This document shows positions 35,868-45,486 of a stretch of 64,000 bases of DNA, in pieces. Every line of letters begins with the position of its first letter. Position 1 is the first letter of the stretch. The DNA comes from Rubinisphaera italica. Its GTDB lineage: Bacteria > Planctomycetota > Planctomycetia > Planctomycetales > Planctomycetaceae. The notes under the pieces were generated by a model, which was not told where the DNA came from, searched no databases, and saw only the letters and a program-made list of their open reading frames with translations. The stretch is from assembly GCF_007859715.1 (NCBI RefSeq), contig NZ_SJPG01000001.1:4832001-4896000 (forward strand), read 5' to 3'. A program made the translations under genes and the position numbers.

Positions 35868-36806
35868 TTAACGGAACACTTCCCATTCCTGATGTTTAAC
35901 AGACGAACGCCTCACAATCCAGTCAGGAAGACGATTAAATTTATCTGCCAATTCATTATTCACGGAAATGTCAACCAGACCGGCATGCCCGAACAACAAG
36001 TATCTCAGCCGTAACGGCTTTTCCTGGGAAATGAGTAACGATTGCTCTCGACAGGCCGATGGCCCCATCCAGCCATCTTCCCGAACATGCCAGCCAGGTG
36101 GCGAGTTGGGATTGGCTTGATGATTGATACAGGTGATCCCTTCTTGAATTTCTCGACGACTTTTTCCGAGTCCCGTTAAAACACTCCCGGAATAGTCGAC
36201 CCACTGATTCGACTGCCCAAATATGGCTGGCTCGCCTGAGCGGCCCTGATTATCCGTGATTAAACCATTCCCAAAGTAAGCCGAGATGGTTTTCGCCAGC
36301 CTGATGGCGAGAAACCCGAAGTTCGTCTGCCCCAGTTCCAATTCTTTTGAGGTCGGGGTGAATGTCGATTGCAGTTCGAGAATTGTCCCACCCGACTCAT
36401 GCAATCGAAATCCTGCCACCAATTCCTGGGTCATCAATGGCTGAGGATTATGCCCGTCGTGCCAGTCGAGATTCACCGCCATGATGGCTTCATCCGCTCC
36501 ATCGCGATAGCAAAGCCACTCTTTCTGGCGAATATAAGCGGTTTCGTTATTCGACCAGAAGTCAATTCCCTGAACTTTATGATGGGCAAACCAGATCGAT
36601 TGATGATGATCGTGATTCGGAGCACCGGGATGCCCCATGCGTGTCAATGGCTCATTGGATGGACCGCAGAATGGAAAGAAATATGGTCGCCTCGATTCCG
36701 TCCCAAAGTTCCAGCGGATTTTCTCAACCCCATCCACACGAAACGAAACTTGGGATTGCGGCTGCTGGAGTGCCTGAAATCTTGAAGATTGCATAATCGA
36801 GTCCAT
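35868..36806 (-). CDS. DUF6807 (PmoA-like) protein
   Basis: A 312-residue protein of the group annotated as DUF6807 or methane oxygenase PmoA-like, common in planctomycetes and despite the name not a methane monooxygenase. Diagnostic is the early block with RPYFFPFCGPSNEPLTRMGH followed by PGAPNHDHHQSIWFAHHKV, rich in histidines that could bind a ligand or metal. The rest is predicted beta-rich. No signal peptide is seen, so it may be cytosolic. Relatives are often associated with carbohydrate breakdown; the role is unknown. Confidence 0.75.
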   Translation of the reverse strand: MDSIMQSSRFQALQQPQSQVSFRVDGVEKIRWNFGTESRRPYFFPFCGPSNEPLTRMGHPGAPNHDHHQSIWFAHHKVQGIDFWSNNETAYIRQKEWLCYRDGADEAIMAVNLDWHDGHNPQPLMTQELVAGFRLHESGGTILELQSTFTPTSKELELGQTNFGFLAIRLAKTISAYFGNGLITDNQGRSGEPAIFGQSNQWVDYSGSVLTGLGKSRREIQEGITCINHQANPNSPPGWHVREDGWMGPSACREQSLLISQEKPLRLRYLLFGHAGLVDISVNNELADKFNRLPDWIVRRSSVKHQEWEVFR

Positions 36807-36970
36807 AAATCACCAGGTTTCATTGTAAGATCTGCATTGAGAAACATACGAAAAGATTTTTTGACACAAATGAGATGTTTTCGCTACATAGACCACACGG
36901 GCATGTTCTCACGCCTGATTGATTCCCCGCGCCAGCCTCCAACCCTCTTCTACATAAAAGACATAACGAT

Positions 36971-37726
36971 ATGTATCGATTATTTCTTCTCACTCTAGTC
37001 TGCCTGACAGTCGGCTGCACTTCAACGACGACGACAAATACCGCACGATCCGCTAAGGAGCAAATGCTGGTTTCAAATGCGGTCGATCAATCTCTGGACA
37101 AGGTCGATTTCACGCCGTTTGCAAACAGAAACGTCTTCCTGAACGACAAATACGTCGATTGTGTCGACAAAAGCTACGTCATTTCCTCAATTCGCCATCG
37201 ATTATTACGCGGGGGAGCCCGACTGGTTCCTAAAGAGGAAGAAGCGGATCTGATTGTGGAAGCTCGAGCAGGAGCGATTGGTACGCATTCCCAGGAAGCC
37301 TATCTGGGAACTCCGGAAGTTGTTCTGCCTGGAATGCTTACCTTGCCGGAAATGCGTTTGATTGAGCGGAATAATCAAAAAGGGATCGCCAAAATTGGTC
37401 TGGTTGCCTACGACGCCAAAACGCGTGCTCCACTGGGATCGGGTGGAATGTCTCTCGCGGAATCTGACGACAGCAACTACTTCATGCTCGGAATTGGACC
37501 TTACCAGGGAGGCTCAATTAACAAGGAAATCAAAGAAGGAAAGAAGGTTCTGGGCGGGAAAAAATCTCAGAAAATCCCACAATCAGTCGCCTTCTCATCT
37601 CCACCTGCCAGCAATCCGGTTCTGGAACCTGCTGGAACACTGCATCTGGCTTCCGGTCAGGAAGAGAAAAAACCAGAGGAAAAGAAATCCGCTCAAACCA
37701 CAGATGCACCAGCCTGGGCGAAATAG
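36971..37726 (+). CDS. Planctomycete lipoprotein
   Basis: A 251-residue lipoprotein. MYRLFLLTLVCLTVGC gives a lipobox with Cys16, so it should be anchored in a membrane after processing. The body has ADLIVEARAGAIGTHSQEAY and GIAKIGLVAYDAKTRAPLGS, which resemble planctomycete families such as DUF6655; I could not verify this. The C-terminal 60 residues are low-complexity, rich in K, E and P. It is a single gene between divergent and convergent neighbours. Function is unknown. Confidence 0.75.
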   Translation: MYRLFLLTLVCLTVGCTSTTTTNTARSAKEQMLVSNAVDQSLDKVDFTPFANRNVFLNDKYVDCVDKSYVISSIRHRLLRGGARLVPKEEEADLIVEARAGAIGTHSQEAYLGTPEVVLPGMLTLPEMRLIERNNQKGIAKIGLVAYDAKTRAPLGSGGMSLAESDDSNYFMLGIGPYQGGSINKEIKEGKKVLGGKKSQKIPQSVAFSSPPASNPVLEPAGTLHLASGQEEKKPEEKKSAQTTDAPAWAK

Positions 37727-37783
37727 GATAACACCAGATAACGGCAGAACGATCCAAACTGCATAGCTATCAATCCGACGACA

Positions 37784-38716
37784 TCACCTGGGTGGTGGAA
37801 ACGGAGGTCTTCGCCCCGGTCCGCCGGGAAATGGGGGGCCGCGTTTCGCGAAGCTCGCATCGGGCGTCCCTCGAAAATACCGTGGAATAAACGGAAAATC
37901 CTCCGTCACGTAATAGTGATAAATTCCGCCTGGATACTCCGGCGTGACACCTTCCCGCCCATTGCATTCGTCGAGATCGCCGCTCCCTTCAACAAATTCG
38001 TAGTCTTCGACGAACGTTCCATCGTAAGATTTCCCAGGACCACCGGGCCGTTGCCCCGATTTAACACGATAGCTCGACTTCATTCTCTTTAACCCCGAAG
38101 ACAGATCCTGAGGATTCCGGTATCCCTCAGAGCTATAAATCGGGAAGCCATCGGCTGCATAGCCAATCAGGATGGGATCGGTATGACTCGAACTTTCTTC
38201 TCGAATCTCCACCAGCCCTGTCGGTAAACCATGGTAATGGTAGCCCCCGTCAGGCTGGACGTGGGCATGATGCTCATCGAGTCCCAGATTGATTTTTCCG
38301 GAATTCGCTTCGTACTGCCAGCCAGAACGTCGATCCCGATTCCAGAACTCCGCTGCCCCGGGGTCAAAAGGGACTCCATTCAGCGCAACTCCAAATCGAT
38401 TCATTCCCACAGGCGTGACTGTGCGTGCCTGCTCAGGTTGGAGTGGCATTCGAAATTGATACTGCTGCGCAGAAACCCGATTGGGATTCCCCCGCCGCGG
38501 AAACTGCCCCGGTTGATGATCGGGCAAGCCATTGCTGGTCACAATTCGATATTCCCCTTTTTCAGCCATCGTAACCCGACTGGCAGAGGAATTCCCTGAC
38601 AAATGCGTGTGAGCAGGTTGACCGGGAGCATCGTGAGCCTCCGCCTGAACTCCCCGGAAGAACAGACCACCACACATCAGGCATACTCTGAATAACTGAT
38701 CGTATTGAAAATTCAT
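37784..38716 (-). CDS. YHYH domain secreted protein
   Basis: A 310-residue protein from ATG 38716, which gives a signal peptide (FRVCLMCGGLFFRGVQAEA); the frame opens earlier. The family motif is visible as GGYHYHGLP, followed by LIGYAADGFPIYS and later YPGGIYHYYVTEDFPFIPRY. Many Asp, Glu and His residues around LDEHHAHVQPDG suggest a metal site. The C-terminus is rich in Pro, Gly and Arg. YHYH proteins are secreted or periplasmic; the molecular role is not established. Confidence 0.88.
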   Translation of the reverse strand: MNFQYDQLFRVCLMCGGLFFRGVQAEAHDAPGQPAHTHLSGNSSASRVTMAEKGEYRIVTSNGLPDHQPGQFPRRGNPNRVSAQQYQFRMPLQPEQARTVTPVGMNRFGVALNGVPFDPGAAEFWNRDRRSGWQYEANSGKINLGLDEHHAHVQPDGGYHYHGLPTGLVEIREESSSHTDPILIGYAADGFPIYSSEGYRNPQDLSSGLKRMKSSYRVKSGQRPGGPGKSYDGTFVEDYEFVEGSGDLDECNGREGVTPEYPGGIYHYYVTEDFPFIPRYFRGTPDASFAKRGPPFPGGPGRRPPFPPPR

Positions 38717-39134
38717 TCGTCGACTTTTCGGAAATGCAGAAGGTTTGGAACAGGCTCTTTCGCGTAAACTCATTATCGTGGTCAGTAACGGATTGTTAAT
38801 TCAGGATTCCACAACCAGTCGACTTGTCTGCAATAACAATTGGTTTCCAAACAAACATTCAACTCCGTAGTTATACTGAATGAGGTTGGAATTCATGAAA
38901 AAGTCTCTCAGAACAATGATTTCCGTGCGTAGAAAATTGACAAGTGACGTCGTATGATGACTGGCACAGGAATCGATCTGGAGCAGTGAGAAATTACTCC
39001 CCGCACACTCGCGATGAAGAAAGAACTGGCGAGTCCCCAGGTTTCCCCAATTTTTTAATGAACCAGGAAACCGATCTTGCGACCGCATGCAACGGTGTTG
39101 ATCGGAATCTCATAGATAGACAGGTGAAGTTCCA
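38717..39134. other. Divergent intergenic region
   Basis: 418 bases between the YHYH gene and the PIN-TRAM gene. I see no repeat, confident promoter or gene. Confidence 0.4.
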
Positions 39135-40220
39135 ATGCTTTTGGGAATTATTCGAGCGGTTTTTATCTGCATCGCGGCTGGTGCCTTTGCGACTTTTGTC
39201 AGCCAGACGGATGGATTACCGGATGTCATTCAAAATCATCGCTTCCCCACATTCTTCGGCTTGATGGCCATCGCCGTCGGTGTGATTGTGGTCGATGTGC
39301 TAATTCGTCGAAAACGAATTGAAGACCTCTCCGCTCTTTACTTTGGCCTGCTGATTGGTGTTTTGCTCAGCTACTTATTGATCCAGGCCGTCGAACCGAT
39401 GTTCGAGCAGGCCTTCGCCGCCCAAGGGCGTGGCTATTACAATATGTTTACGATGGTCGTCGTACTCACCCTCCCCTACTTCTGCATTTCATTCCTGATG
39501 CAGACCAAGGATGACTTCCGATTTATCATCCCGTATGTCGAGTTCTCTCGCGAACTCAAAGGGGGACGACCACTGGTTGTTGACAGTCATGCACTGATTG
39601 ACGGTCGAATTGCAGAACTCGTCGAAACGCATGTCATCGACTCGCAACTGCTCGTACCTGATTTCGTTCTCGAAGATCTCCAGCGAATCGCGGACAGTGG
39701 CGACAAAGTCCGACGCGGCCGCGGACGGCGAGGGCTCGATGTACTCAGCCGTATCCAGCAACATCCTCATGCCGAGATCCGCATTCACAACACGAGCACA
39801 ACTCGCGGAAAAACGAAATCGTCTTCGCACGATCAACTGCTCATCGATGTCGCAATTGCAGTCAGTGGCCGAATTGTGACGAACGACGTCAATATTAATA
39901 AAATTGCCAGCGTTCAGAATGTCGATGTTGTGAACCTGAACGATGTTTCCAATGCCCTCAAGCCAAAATACATCCCAGGCGAACATGTACGGATTCAGCT
40001 TATGAAAGAAGGGGAATCGTATGGTCAGGGGGTCGGGTATCTCGACGACGGCACGATGGTCGTTTGCGAACAGGGCAAGGATCTTGTTGGCCAGGAAGTC
40101 GATGTTGAAGTGACCAGCGTATTGCAAAACAGTGCGGGTCGCATGATTTTCGGAAAGCCCAGTGGCTCCGAAACTTCTACCCCCAGTCGAATAACCCGCT
40201 CGTCAAAATCTTCCGATTAA
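39135..40220 (+). CDS. Membrane-anchored PIN-TRAM protein (YacL-like)
   Basis: A 361-residue protein resembling Bacillus YacL. The first 125 residues contain four hydrophobic spans. Residues about 145-280 form a PIN nuclease-type domain with acidic residues at Asp150 and Asp156 ([11 protein letters not shown]), Glu180 and Asp in [12 protein letters not shown] and VTNDVN. Residues about 285-345 form a TRAM RNA-binding domain. It may be a membrane-tethered ribonuclease; this is inferred from domains. An AGGTGAAG ribosome binding site precedes ATG 39135. Confidence 0.9.
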   Translation: MLLGIIRAVFICIAAGAFATFVSQTDGLPDVIQNHRFPTFFGLMAIAVGVIVVDVLIRRKRIEDLSALYFGLLIGVLLSYLLIQAVEPMFEQAFAAQGRGYYNMFTMVVVLTLPYFCISFLMQTKDDFRFIIPYVEFSRELKGGRPLVVDSHALIDGRIAELVETHVIDSQLLVPDFVLEDLQRIADSGDKVRRGRGRRGLDVLSRIQQHPHAEIRIHNTSTTRGKTKSSSHDQLLIDVAIAVSGRIVTNDVNINKIASVQNVDVVNLNDVSNALKPKYIPGEHVRIQLMKEGESYGQGVGYLDDGTMVVCEQGKDLVGQEVDVEVTSVLQNSAGRMIFGKPSGSETSTPSRITRSSKSSD

Positions 40221-40308
40221 TATTGTTTTCGTAAATGACAGAGGCGGTTCCGGCTGAAATTGTACCGCGCGAATTCTTATAGTGTTTCTTTTGACGATTG
40301 ACCCATCG

Positions 40309-42189
40309 ATGGCAGCTACGAATCTCACTTCCAATCCTGAGCAAAAATCAGCGAATCCCCCCACAAATTTGAATTGGGCAGCAAATTTGAAATGGGAAAA
40401 GTCAATTCGTTCGCAGATCGAAAAGCTGACGAAAAAACAGAAAGCTGACGAACTGGCAGGATTGCTCGCCTTTGGCGGATGTCGCGGAAAAGGCTCTGCC
40501 ATTAAAGCTCAGAGGATTTCATTTCTCCAGAGTCTACAAAATATTCTGACGATTCCTGGAAATGAACAGCATCCGTGCTTACCGATTCTGGATTTCCTGC
40601 TGTCAAAACCGACCGGCAAAACAAAGTCGAATACGTTGCCGCAAACTCTGTCGGAATTGATTGATGCTTTGCTGGTACTCCCGGTCACCTCCTGGCTGGA
40701 CTTAAAGATTGCAGATATCGTCGTTGAAGCAGGACTGTATCTGTGTTGCAGTCGAGAACTCTCTACAGAACAGTGCCTGGCGTTCTATCAGCGATTAGTG
40801 GCTTATCAATCCCTCATCGAACAGACCGACGGAATGACAGAAAGCGATCGACTTTCACCTCTGGAGTCCCTGTTACTCAAAGCGGAGTCTCGATTAATAT
40901 TAGGAATCGCCCTGCAGCATCAGGCGGGATCCCGCACGTTAAGACGCGATGGCCAGTCCGGCTATGCCGAAGAACTTGATGCTTATACCGATAACGATGG
41001 GACGCCCCACGCAAACCTCCTGACAGAACTCCCACTCTGGATGGCTTCATTTCAGCGTGGGAATCTTGCGAGTCAGTGGATTGAAAAAAGCTGGCTGAGC
41101 AGAAAGTCTCAGGACCGCTGGGAAGATCTGCTGCAACGAACCGCCAGCCTGACCTCAAGCCAGGGACAACTGGCCCTGGCCAACGGGACGGCTCAATTCT
41201 GGCCGACAACTCTGGCCGATTCCCTCCAAAACCTGAATGATAAAAAACGCCCCAACTGGATGCGTCAAACATTACAGTCGATCGGTTCTACAGCGACAAC
41301 ATCTGCAAAGTCAAAACGCTCTAAGCCAGATGAAGATTTGACCGCCGCGACTCAATCCGACTGGGCAAAACTGGCCTCTCTCCGCTGTAACTGGTATCCG
41401 GGAGCAGATCATCTCACCATTGCCTATGGCTCGAACAGTCCACAAATCGAGTTTTCGATACTCGGATTGCCTCTCCTGAACGGCAGCTGGAATACCGAAC
41501 TCAAAATTGAGGGGCAAATTTGCGAGTTGCAGTCGGAATGGAATTCTCTCTGCTGGTACAATGACGAAGCGGGTGACTTTATCGAACTGCGTAACGAAAC
41601 AGATCACGCAATTATCGATCGGCAAATTTTTCTGTCACGAAACGATCAGGTCGCCCTGCTCTGTGATTCTGTCACGACAAAAACAGATGCGACTGTTCAG
41701 ATTTCCTGGCAGTTACCGCTCGCAAAAGCCTGGAAGGGGAAGCCGGATACTCATACTCGCAGCTGGAAACTTCGCCAGCAGAAACGGGATGTCAGACTGA
41801 TGCCCCTCGCCATTCCGGAAGATGTCGTTCATCGCGCCGATGGCAAACTCGAATGCACCGATGAGGCGATCACTCTTGAGCAAACCGGACGGCAGAATGT
41901 CTGCATGCCACTCTGGCTCGACTGGTCTCCGACTCGCCGGGGAAAAGCCTGCGACTGGTCGCAATTGACCATCACCGAAGCCCGCGAAGTCCTTCCCTCC
42001 CCAGTCGCCTTTGCGGCTCGCTGCCGAGTTGCAAACAGCCAATGGCTCTTTCTACGAAACCTCGAATTCAACGGCACACCCCGAGCCGTCATGGGTTTGA
42101 ATACCGATGCCGAAACCGTGATAGCCGAGGTCAATTCCCTGGCGCAAGCAGAAAAGCTGGTCGAAGTACAGTACGAAGAGGAAGAGTAA
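40309..42189 (+). CDS. Uncharacterised 626-residue protein
   Basis: I do not recognise this protein with confidence. It has no signal peptide or membrane span. The N-terminal 330 residues look alpha-helical (repeated Leu-rich helices such as ELIDALLVLPVTSW). The C-terminal 270 residues look beta-rich (IEGQICELQSEWNSLCWYND, FIELRNETDHAIIDRQIFLS), a two-part design like heparinase II/III proteins, but I see no catalytic motif. Start ATG 40309 is preferred to the in-frame GTG at 40282. It follows the PIN-TRAM gene by 88 bases and may be cotranscribed. Confidence 0.6.
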   Translation: MAATNLTSNPEQKSANPPTNLNWAANLKWEKSIRSQIEKLTKKQKADELAGLLAFGGCRGKGSAIKAQRISFLQSLQNILTIPGNEQHPCLPILDFLLSKPTGKTKSNTLPQTLSELIDALLVLPVTSWLDLKIADIVVEAGLYLCCSRELSTEQCLAFYQRLVAYQSLIEQTDGMTESDRLSPLESLLLKAESRLILGIALQHQAGSRTLRRDGQSGYAEELDAYTDNDGTPHANLLTELPLWMASFQRGNLASQWIEKSWLSRKSQDRWEDLLQRTASLTSSQGQLALANGTAQFWPTTLADSLQNLNDKKRPNWMRQTLQSIGSTATTSAKSKRSKPDEDLTAATQSDWAKLASLRCNWYPGADHLTIAYGSNSPQIEFSILGLPLLNGSWNTELKIEGQICELQSEWNSLCWYNDEAGDFIELRNETDHAIIDRQIFLSRNDQVALLCDSVTTKTDATVQISWQLPLAKAWKGKPDTHTRSWKLRQQKRDVRLMPLAIPEDVVHRADGKLECTDEAITLEQTGRQNVCMPLWLDWSPTRRGKACDWSQLTITEAREVLPSPVAFAARCRVANSQWLFLRNLEFNGTPRAVMGLNTDAETVIAEVNSLAQAEKLVEVQYEEEE

Positions 42190-42221
42190 CTTCTCTTCCT
42201 GCGACTGATTCCTATCGACAG

Positions 42222-42650
42222 TTACTCCTTTTCCGCCTTCGGCTTGCGCTTGCGGAACATCGACTGGAACAGTGGATAGAGTGCAATACGTCCACCACCA
42301 GTGAAGATTAATGTGGTGAATACCACCAGATAAATCGCCGCTTTTTCTTTGACTGCCCAGGCATCCGCACCGTGAATGACAAACAGAGCGATGAACATCG
42401 TAAACGCCAGCGGGATCGCGGCTACCGGTGTGAACAGCCCCAGAATAACCAGTCCGGAACAGAAGACCTCAGCCCCGACGGCTCCTGAGAGGCTCATAAA
42501 GCTGCCAATTCCCAGCGGATCGGGAAAGGTTTTTGCCTTCTCCGCAAAGGTCAGAAGTTTCGGAATGCCGTGAGTCAGCATCATGCCTCCTGCTCCGACA
42601 CGCAGGATTAACAGTCCGAATGAAGTGAATAGGTCCTGTTTAGCAGCCAT
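42222..42650 (-). CDS. DoxX family membrane protein
   Basis: A 142-residue protein with four hydrophobic spans. FGLLILRVGAGGMMLTHGIP, FCSGLVILGLFTPVAAIPLA and the following FIALFVIHGADAW are typical of DoxX. Members occur in the cytoplasmic membrane and are linked to quinone or thiosulfate redox reactions in some species; here the role is unknown. It is followed by a charged tail (FRKRKPKAEKE). Confidence 0.88.
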   Translation of the reverse strand: MAAKQDLFTSFGLLILRVGAGGMMLTHGIPKLLTFAEKAKTFPDPLGIGSFMSLSGAVGAEVFCSGLVILGLFTPVAAIPLAFTMFIALFVIHGADAWAVKEKAAIYLVVFTTLIFTGGGRIALYPLFQSMFRKRKPKAEKE

Positions 42651-42689
42651 GATGATTTCTCTTTGGGATTGAGGATTAAGTGGAACAGT

Positions 42690-42718
42690 GACTCACTCGC
42701 TTGCGCTTCGTGCTTGTA
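42690..42718. repeat. GCGCTTCGTGCTTG repeat, single copy
   Basis: ACTCGCTTGCGCTTCGTGC and flanks match one arm of the inverted repeat at 46039-46110 and the single copy at 62429-62454. It is intergenic, between the DoxX and M16 genes. Confidence 0.75.
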
Positions 42719-42743
42719 AAGTTCTACCTATCGTACAGTTTAT

Positions 42744-43982
42744 TTATGAATTCAGGGTAAGGGATTCACGTGGGCCGATGGCAACTGTTGTCGTGTGTCC
42801 GAGTGGGTACGCTTTCAGAAGATTATTGATGTCATCGAGTGTTAATGACTGCAGTGTGTTCAGGTCATCTTCTACCGAACGATATTCTTTGCGATAGACC
42901 CAGTTACTGCCCAGTGAGGAAAGCCGTCCCATCGGACGTTCGCTGCGTAATACAATACGGGAAGCAACTTTGTTTTTGGCCTGCTCGAGTTCTTCGCTTG
43001 TCACTCCATTTTTGTTGACATCCTCAAAAATCCGAGCCATGACCGCCATATTTTTCTCGACGTCATCAGGATGGCAGGTCAGAAAAGTCATGTAAGTTCC
43101 TGAGCCATCGTATTCGTTGTAACTCAATTCTGCGGCTTCGGCATGCCCCGGTTCAATCAATTCCCAATAGAGCCGGCTATTTGCATCATCGCCAACAATC
43201 ACGGAAAGGATATCGGCCGCAAATCGCAAATCACTTTGCGACGTCGGAGCAGGAGTCATTTGTGCGACATGCTCCTGATTTGAACTCTCCTTCGTTATCA
43301 CCGCCAATCCGCCCGCAGGAACGGCTTCCTGAGTCGGGCGATCCGTCATGCCCGATGGCCAGTGGGCACAATGCTTTTCTGCCAGTTCGACCACAGTCGA
43401 CCAGTCGACATTCCCGGCTAGCGCCAGCGTGATATTTCCAGAAAGATAATTGGACTTGTGATAGGCCCGCATCTGATCAGCCGTCAACGCAGTGATGCTC
43501 TCGACCGTTCCCAGAATACTGCGGGAAAGCGGATGACCGGCAAAGTGCGTCTGCATCAATTTTTCGTAGGCGGAGAAAGCGGGCATGTCGTCATACATGC
43601 CAATTTCTTCAAGAATGACGTTCTTCTCCATGTTGAAGTCGTCGGTTCGCAATGACGGATAGAGAATTGAAGAAACCAGCTCAAATGTTTGAGACAGATA
43701 TTCGGGCAGAACTGCGGCATAAAACAGAGTGACTTCTTCACTGGTTGAGGCATTGTACTTGGCCCCGACTTCATCGAAGATGCGATTCACATCCATCGGC
43801 GTGTAGTTTTCAGTCCCCTTGAACACCATATGTTCGAGAAAGTGACTCACACCGCTGACTTCATCGGTTTCATCCCGCGAGCCAACACGGACAAAATAGC
43901 CAAAGGCGACACTTTGCACATTCGGATTGATCTCGCCGACAATCGACAATCCATTCGGCAGGGTCATCTGTTCAAATTTCAA
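42744..43982 (-). CDS. M16 family zinc peptidase
   Basis: A 412-residue peptidase of the insulinase/mitochondrial-processing type. The inverted zinc motif HFLEH is at residues 47-51, and the more distal ligand lies in [12 protein letters not shown] about 75 residues on. A C-terminal half without the motif pairs with it, as in the family. The start is either TTG 43982 or ATG 43967; the latter still keeps the whole domain. It is usually cytoplasmic or periplasmic; substrate unknown. No signal peptide is seen. Confidence 0.92.
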   Translation of the reverse strand: MKFEQMTLPNGLSIVGEINPNVQSVAFGYFVRVGSRDETDEVSGVSHFLEHMVFKGTENYTPMDVNRIFDEVGAKYNASTSEEVTLFYAAVLPEYLSQTFELVSSILYPSLRTDDFNMEKNVILEEIGMYDDMPAFSAYEKLMQTHFAGHPLSRSILGTVESITALTADQMRAYHKSNYLSGNITLALAGNVDWSTVVELAEKHCAHWPSGMTDRPTQEAVPAGGLAVITKESSNQEHVAQMTPAPTSQSDLRFAADILSVIVGDDANSRLYWELIEPGHAEAAELSYNEYDGSGTYMTFLTCHPDDVEKNMAVMARIFEDVNKNGVTSEELEQAKNKVASRIVLRSERPMGRLSSLGSNWVYRKEYRSVEDDLNTLQSLTLDDINNLLKAYPLGHTTTVAIGPRESLTLNS

Positions 43983-43998
43983 CGGTCAGGCCTTGTTA

Positions 43999-44073
43999 GG
44001 GTCTAGTGTCATGGGATAAGGGTCCAGGGCAAACTATCAAACCCTGGTCTCTAGACTCAGGACCCTGGACCTT
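43999..44073. repeat. GGGTCCAGGG inverted repeat
   Basis: GGGTCCAGGG at the left and CCCTGGTCTCTAGACTCAGG followed by ACCCTGGACC at the right form an imperfect palindrome in the gap between the M16 gene and the porin terminator. A related half site is near 14930. Confidence 0.6.
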
Positions 44074-44100
44074 TCCCTTACTGTAACATGATCGCAGCGC

Positions 44101-44142
44101 AAAAAAAATCGCCGCCGACTTCGGAAGTCCGAGGTCGGCGGC
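44101..44142 (-). terminator. Rho-independent terminator of the porin gene
   Basis: On the minus strand GCCGCCGAC pairs with GTCGGCGGC around a TCGGA-containing loop, followed by A and eight T residues. It lies about 45 bases after the porin stop. Confidence 0.93.
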
Positions 44143-44187
44143 GGGCATCTTAAATTCTTCGTTCAGCTTTGGCTGAAGCTATCTGGA

Positions 44188-45486
44188 CTAGAAGGTCAGG
44201 ATAGCGTCAACTCCGAAGATGAAGCTGTCGAATGTGTTGCTTCCAGAAGCTGCGTTGATCGCAGCTGCTGCAGCTGGTTCGCCGAAGTAGTAACGAACTT
44301 CAGGACGAATGACGATGTTGTCTGTTGGTCTGATATTAGTACCCATTGTGAGTGAGTATGTATCTTCGCCAGCAGTACGCCACCATTCAAATCGTGAACC
44401 AACACCGATTTTGTCGGACATGTTGTAGATCAGGTACTGATTCAAGCCGTAAGCTTCAGTTGCAGTTCCTGCGATACCGTATGGATCGTAAGCAGTTGCG
44501 TCGACGTAGTCAGACTGAGCAACATAGTTCCACTCGCCTTCGCAACCGAAGGTTTTGTCCAGAACCAAGCTGTGAGTGTAGCCAGTACCGTTTGCACCCA
44601 GGTCACCGAAAGTGGTGATGTAGGTCAAAGAAGTGCTGTCATTCAGAGCGATGCTAGATCCACCCAGGAAGCTGCTTCCGCCAGCATTCTGATCGAAACC
44701 AGTATCCCAGCCGAGTGTCCAACCGTAGTAGTTTGTCACATTGTCGCTGGCAGCGTGTGTTGCCAGAACACCAGTGTGAGTAAACGCTTCAGAGTTGTAC
44801 ATCGTGAAAGCATGGCTGTAGAAGAAGTTATCGGGAGCAGTCACAACTTCGTATCCCAGAAGGGTGTAGAAGTGACCAGCGATAATCGACCAGTCGCCAT
44901 TAGCAACTTCGAGGTATGCCTGTGGCAAAGCCCAACCGTAACCATTCGGATTGTTTTGGCCATTGTTGAAGTCCCAACGGCTGCTAGCATTACCGAAGGC
45001 CTGAGTGTCGTTAGCGTCGGTACCATACATGATATCGAAGCGTCCACCCCAGTCCCAACCGCAAGAACCGTCTGCTGTTTTCTCAACATACAGCCAGTTC
45101 TGGTGTGAATTGAAGCGATCCTGATCATTGTTGAACAACGAGTTGTTCTTCGTATGGTAGCCGAGCTGAGTCCAGCCACCGAAAGTCCATGGACTCTCTT
45201 CTTCACAGCAGCCTGTGCAACCATCGTCGATGCAGCAGCTGTCGTCGATGCAATCATCGATGCAGCAATCATCAACGCAGCTGTCGCCGCAGCTCCACAA
45301 ACCACACATAGATTTCAATCGTCCGCAAAGACGATCGCCAGCTGAGTCGAAGACACAGTCTGGTTCACAGCAAGAATCATAACAGCAGTCGCCTGCTTGT
45401 GCTGAGCTGGTTGTGCCAAAAGACATTCCAGCTGCGATGAGGAAGGCGCTTAGAACCTTCCAGCTCTTGGGGGTCATTAACATCAT
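44188..45486 (-). CDS. Cysteine-rich BBP2-like outer-membrane porin
   Basis: A 432-residue protein. A GGAG site precedes the start (ATG 45486 or 45483). A signal peptide (KVLSAFLIAAGMSFG then TTSSAQA) is followed by a segment of about 67 residues with 17 cysteines, including repeats of DDCCIDD, DSCCIDDG and GCCEEE. From about residue 100 the sequence is a beta-barrel with alternating aromatic strands (WTFGGWTQLGYHTKN, WGGRFDIMYG) and ends in a hydrophobic strand closing with Phe (FDSFIFGVDAILTF), as outer-membrane proteins do. It is likely related to putative beta-barrel porin-2. The Cys-rich region may crosslink or bind metal. Confidence 0.82.
   Translation of the reverse strand: MMLMTPKSWKVLSAFLIAAGMSFGTTSSAQAGDCCYDSCCEPDCVFDSAGDRLCGRLKSMCGLWSCGDSCVDDCCIDDCIDDSCCIDDGCTGCCEEESPWTFGGWTQLGYHTKNNSLFNNDQDRFNSHQNWLYVEKTADGSCGWDWGGRFDIMYGTDANDTQAFGNASSRWDFNNGQNNPNGYGWALPQAYLEVANGDWSIIAGHFYTLLGYEVVTAPDNFFYSHAFTMYNSEAFTHTGVLATHAASDNVTNYYGWTLGWDTGFDQNAGGSSFLGGSSIALNDSTSLTYITTFGDLGANGTGYTHSLVLDKTFGCEGEWNYVAQSDYVDATAYDPYGIAGTATEAYGLNQYLIYNMSDKIGVGSRFEWWRTAGEDTYSLTMGTNIRPTDNIVIRPEVRYYFGEPAAAAAINAASGSNTFDSFIFGVDAILTF

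Noticed and set aside
45217..45285. Short tandem units resembling a CRISPR-like repeat
   Set aside because: They are in-frame codons for the acidic cysteine repeats of the porin; there are no regular spacers.
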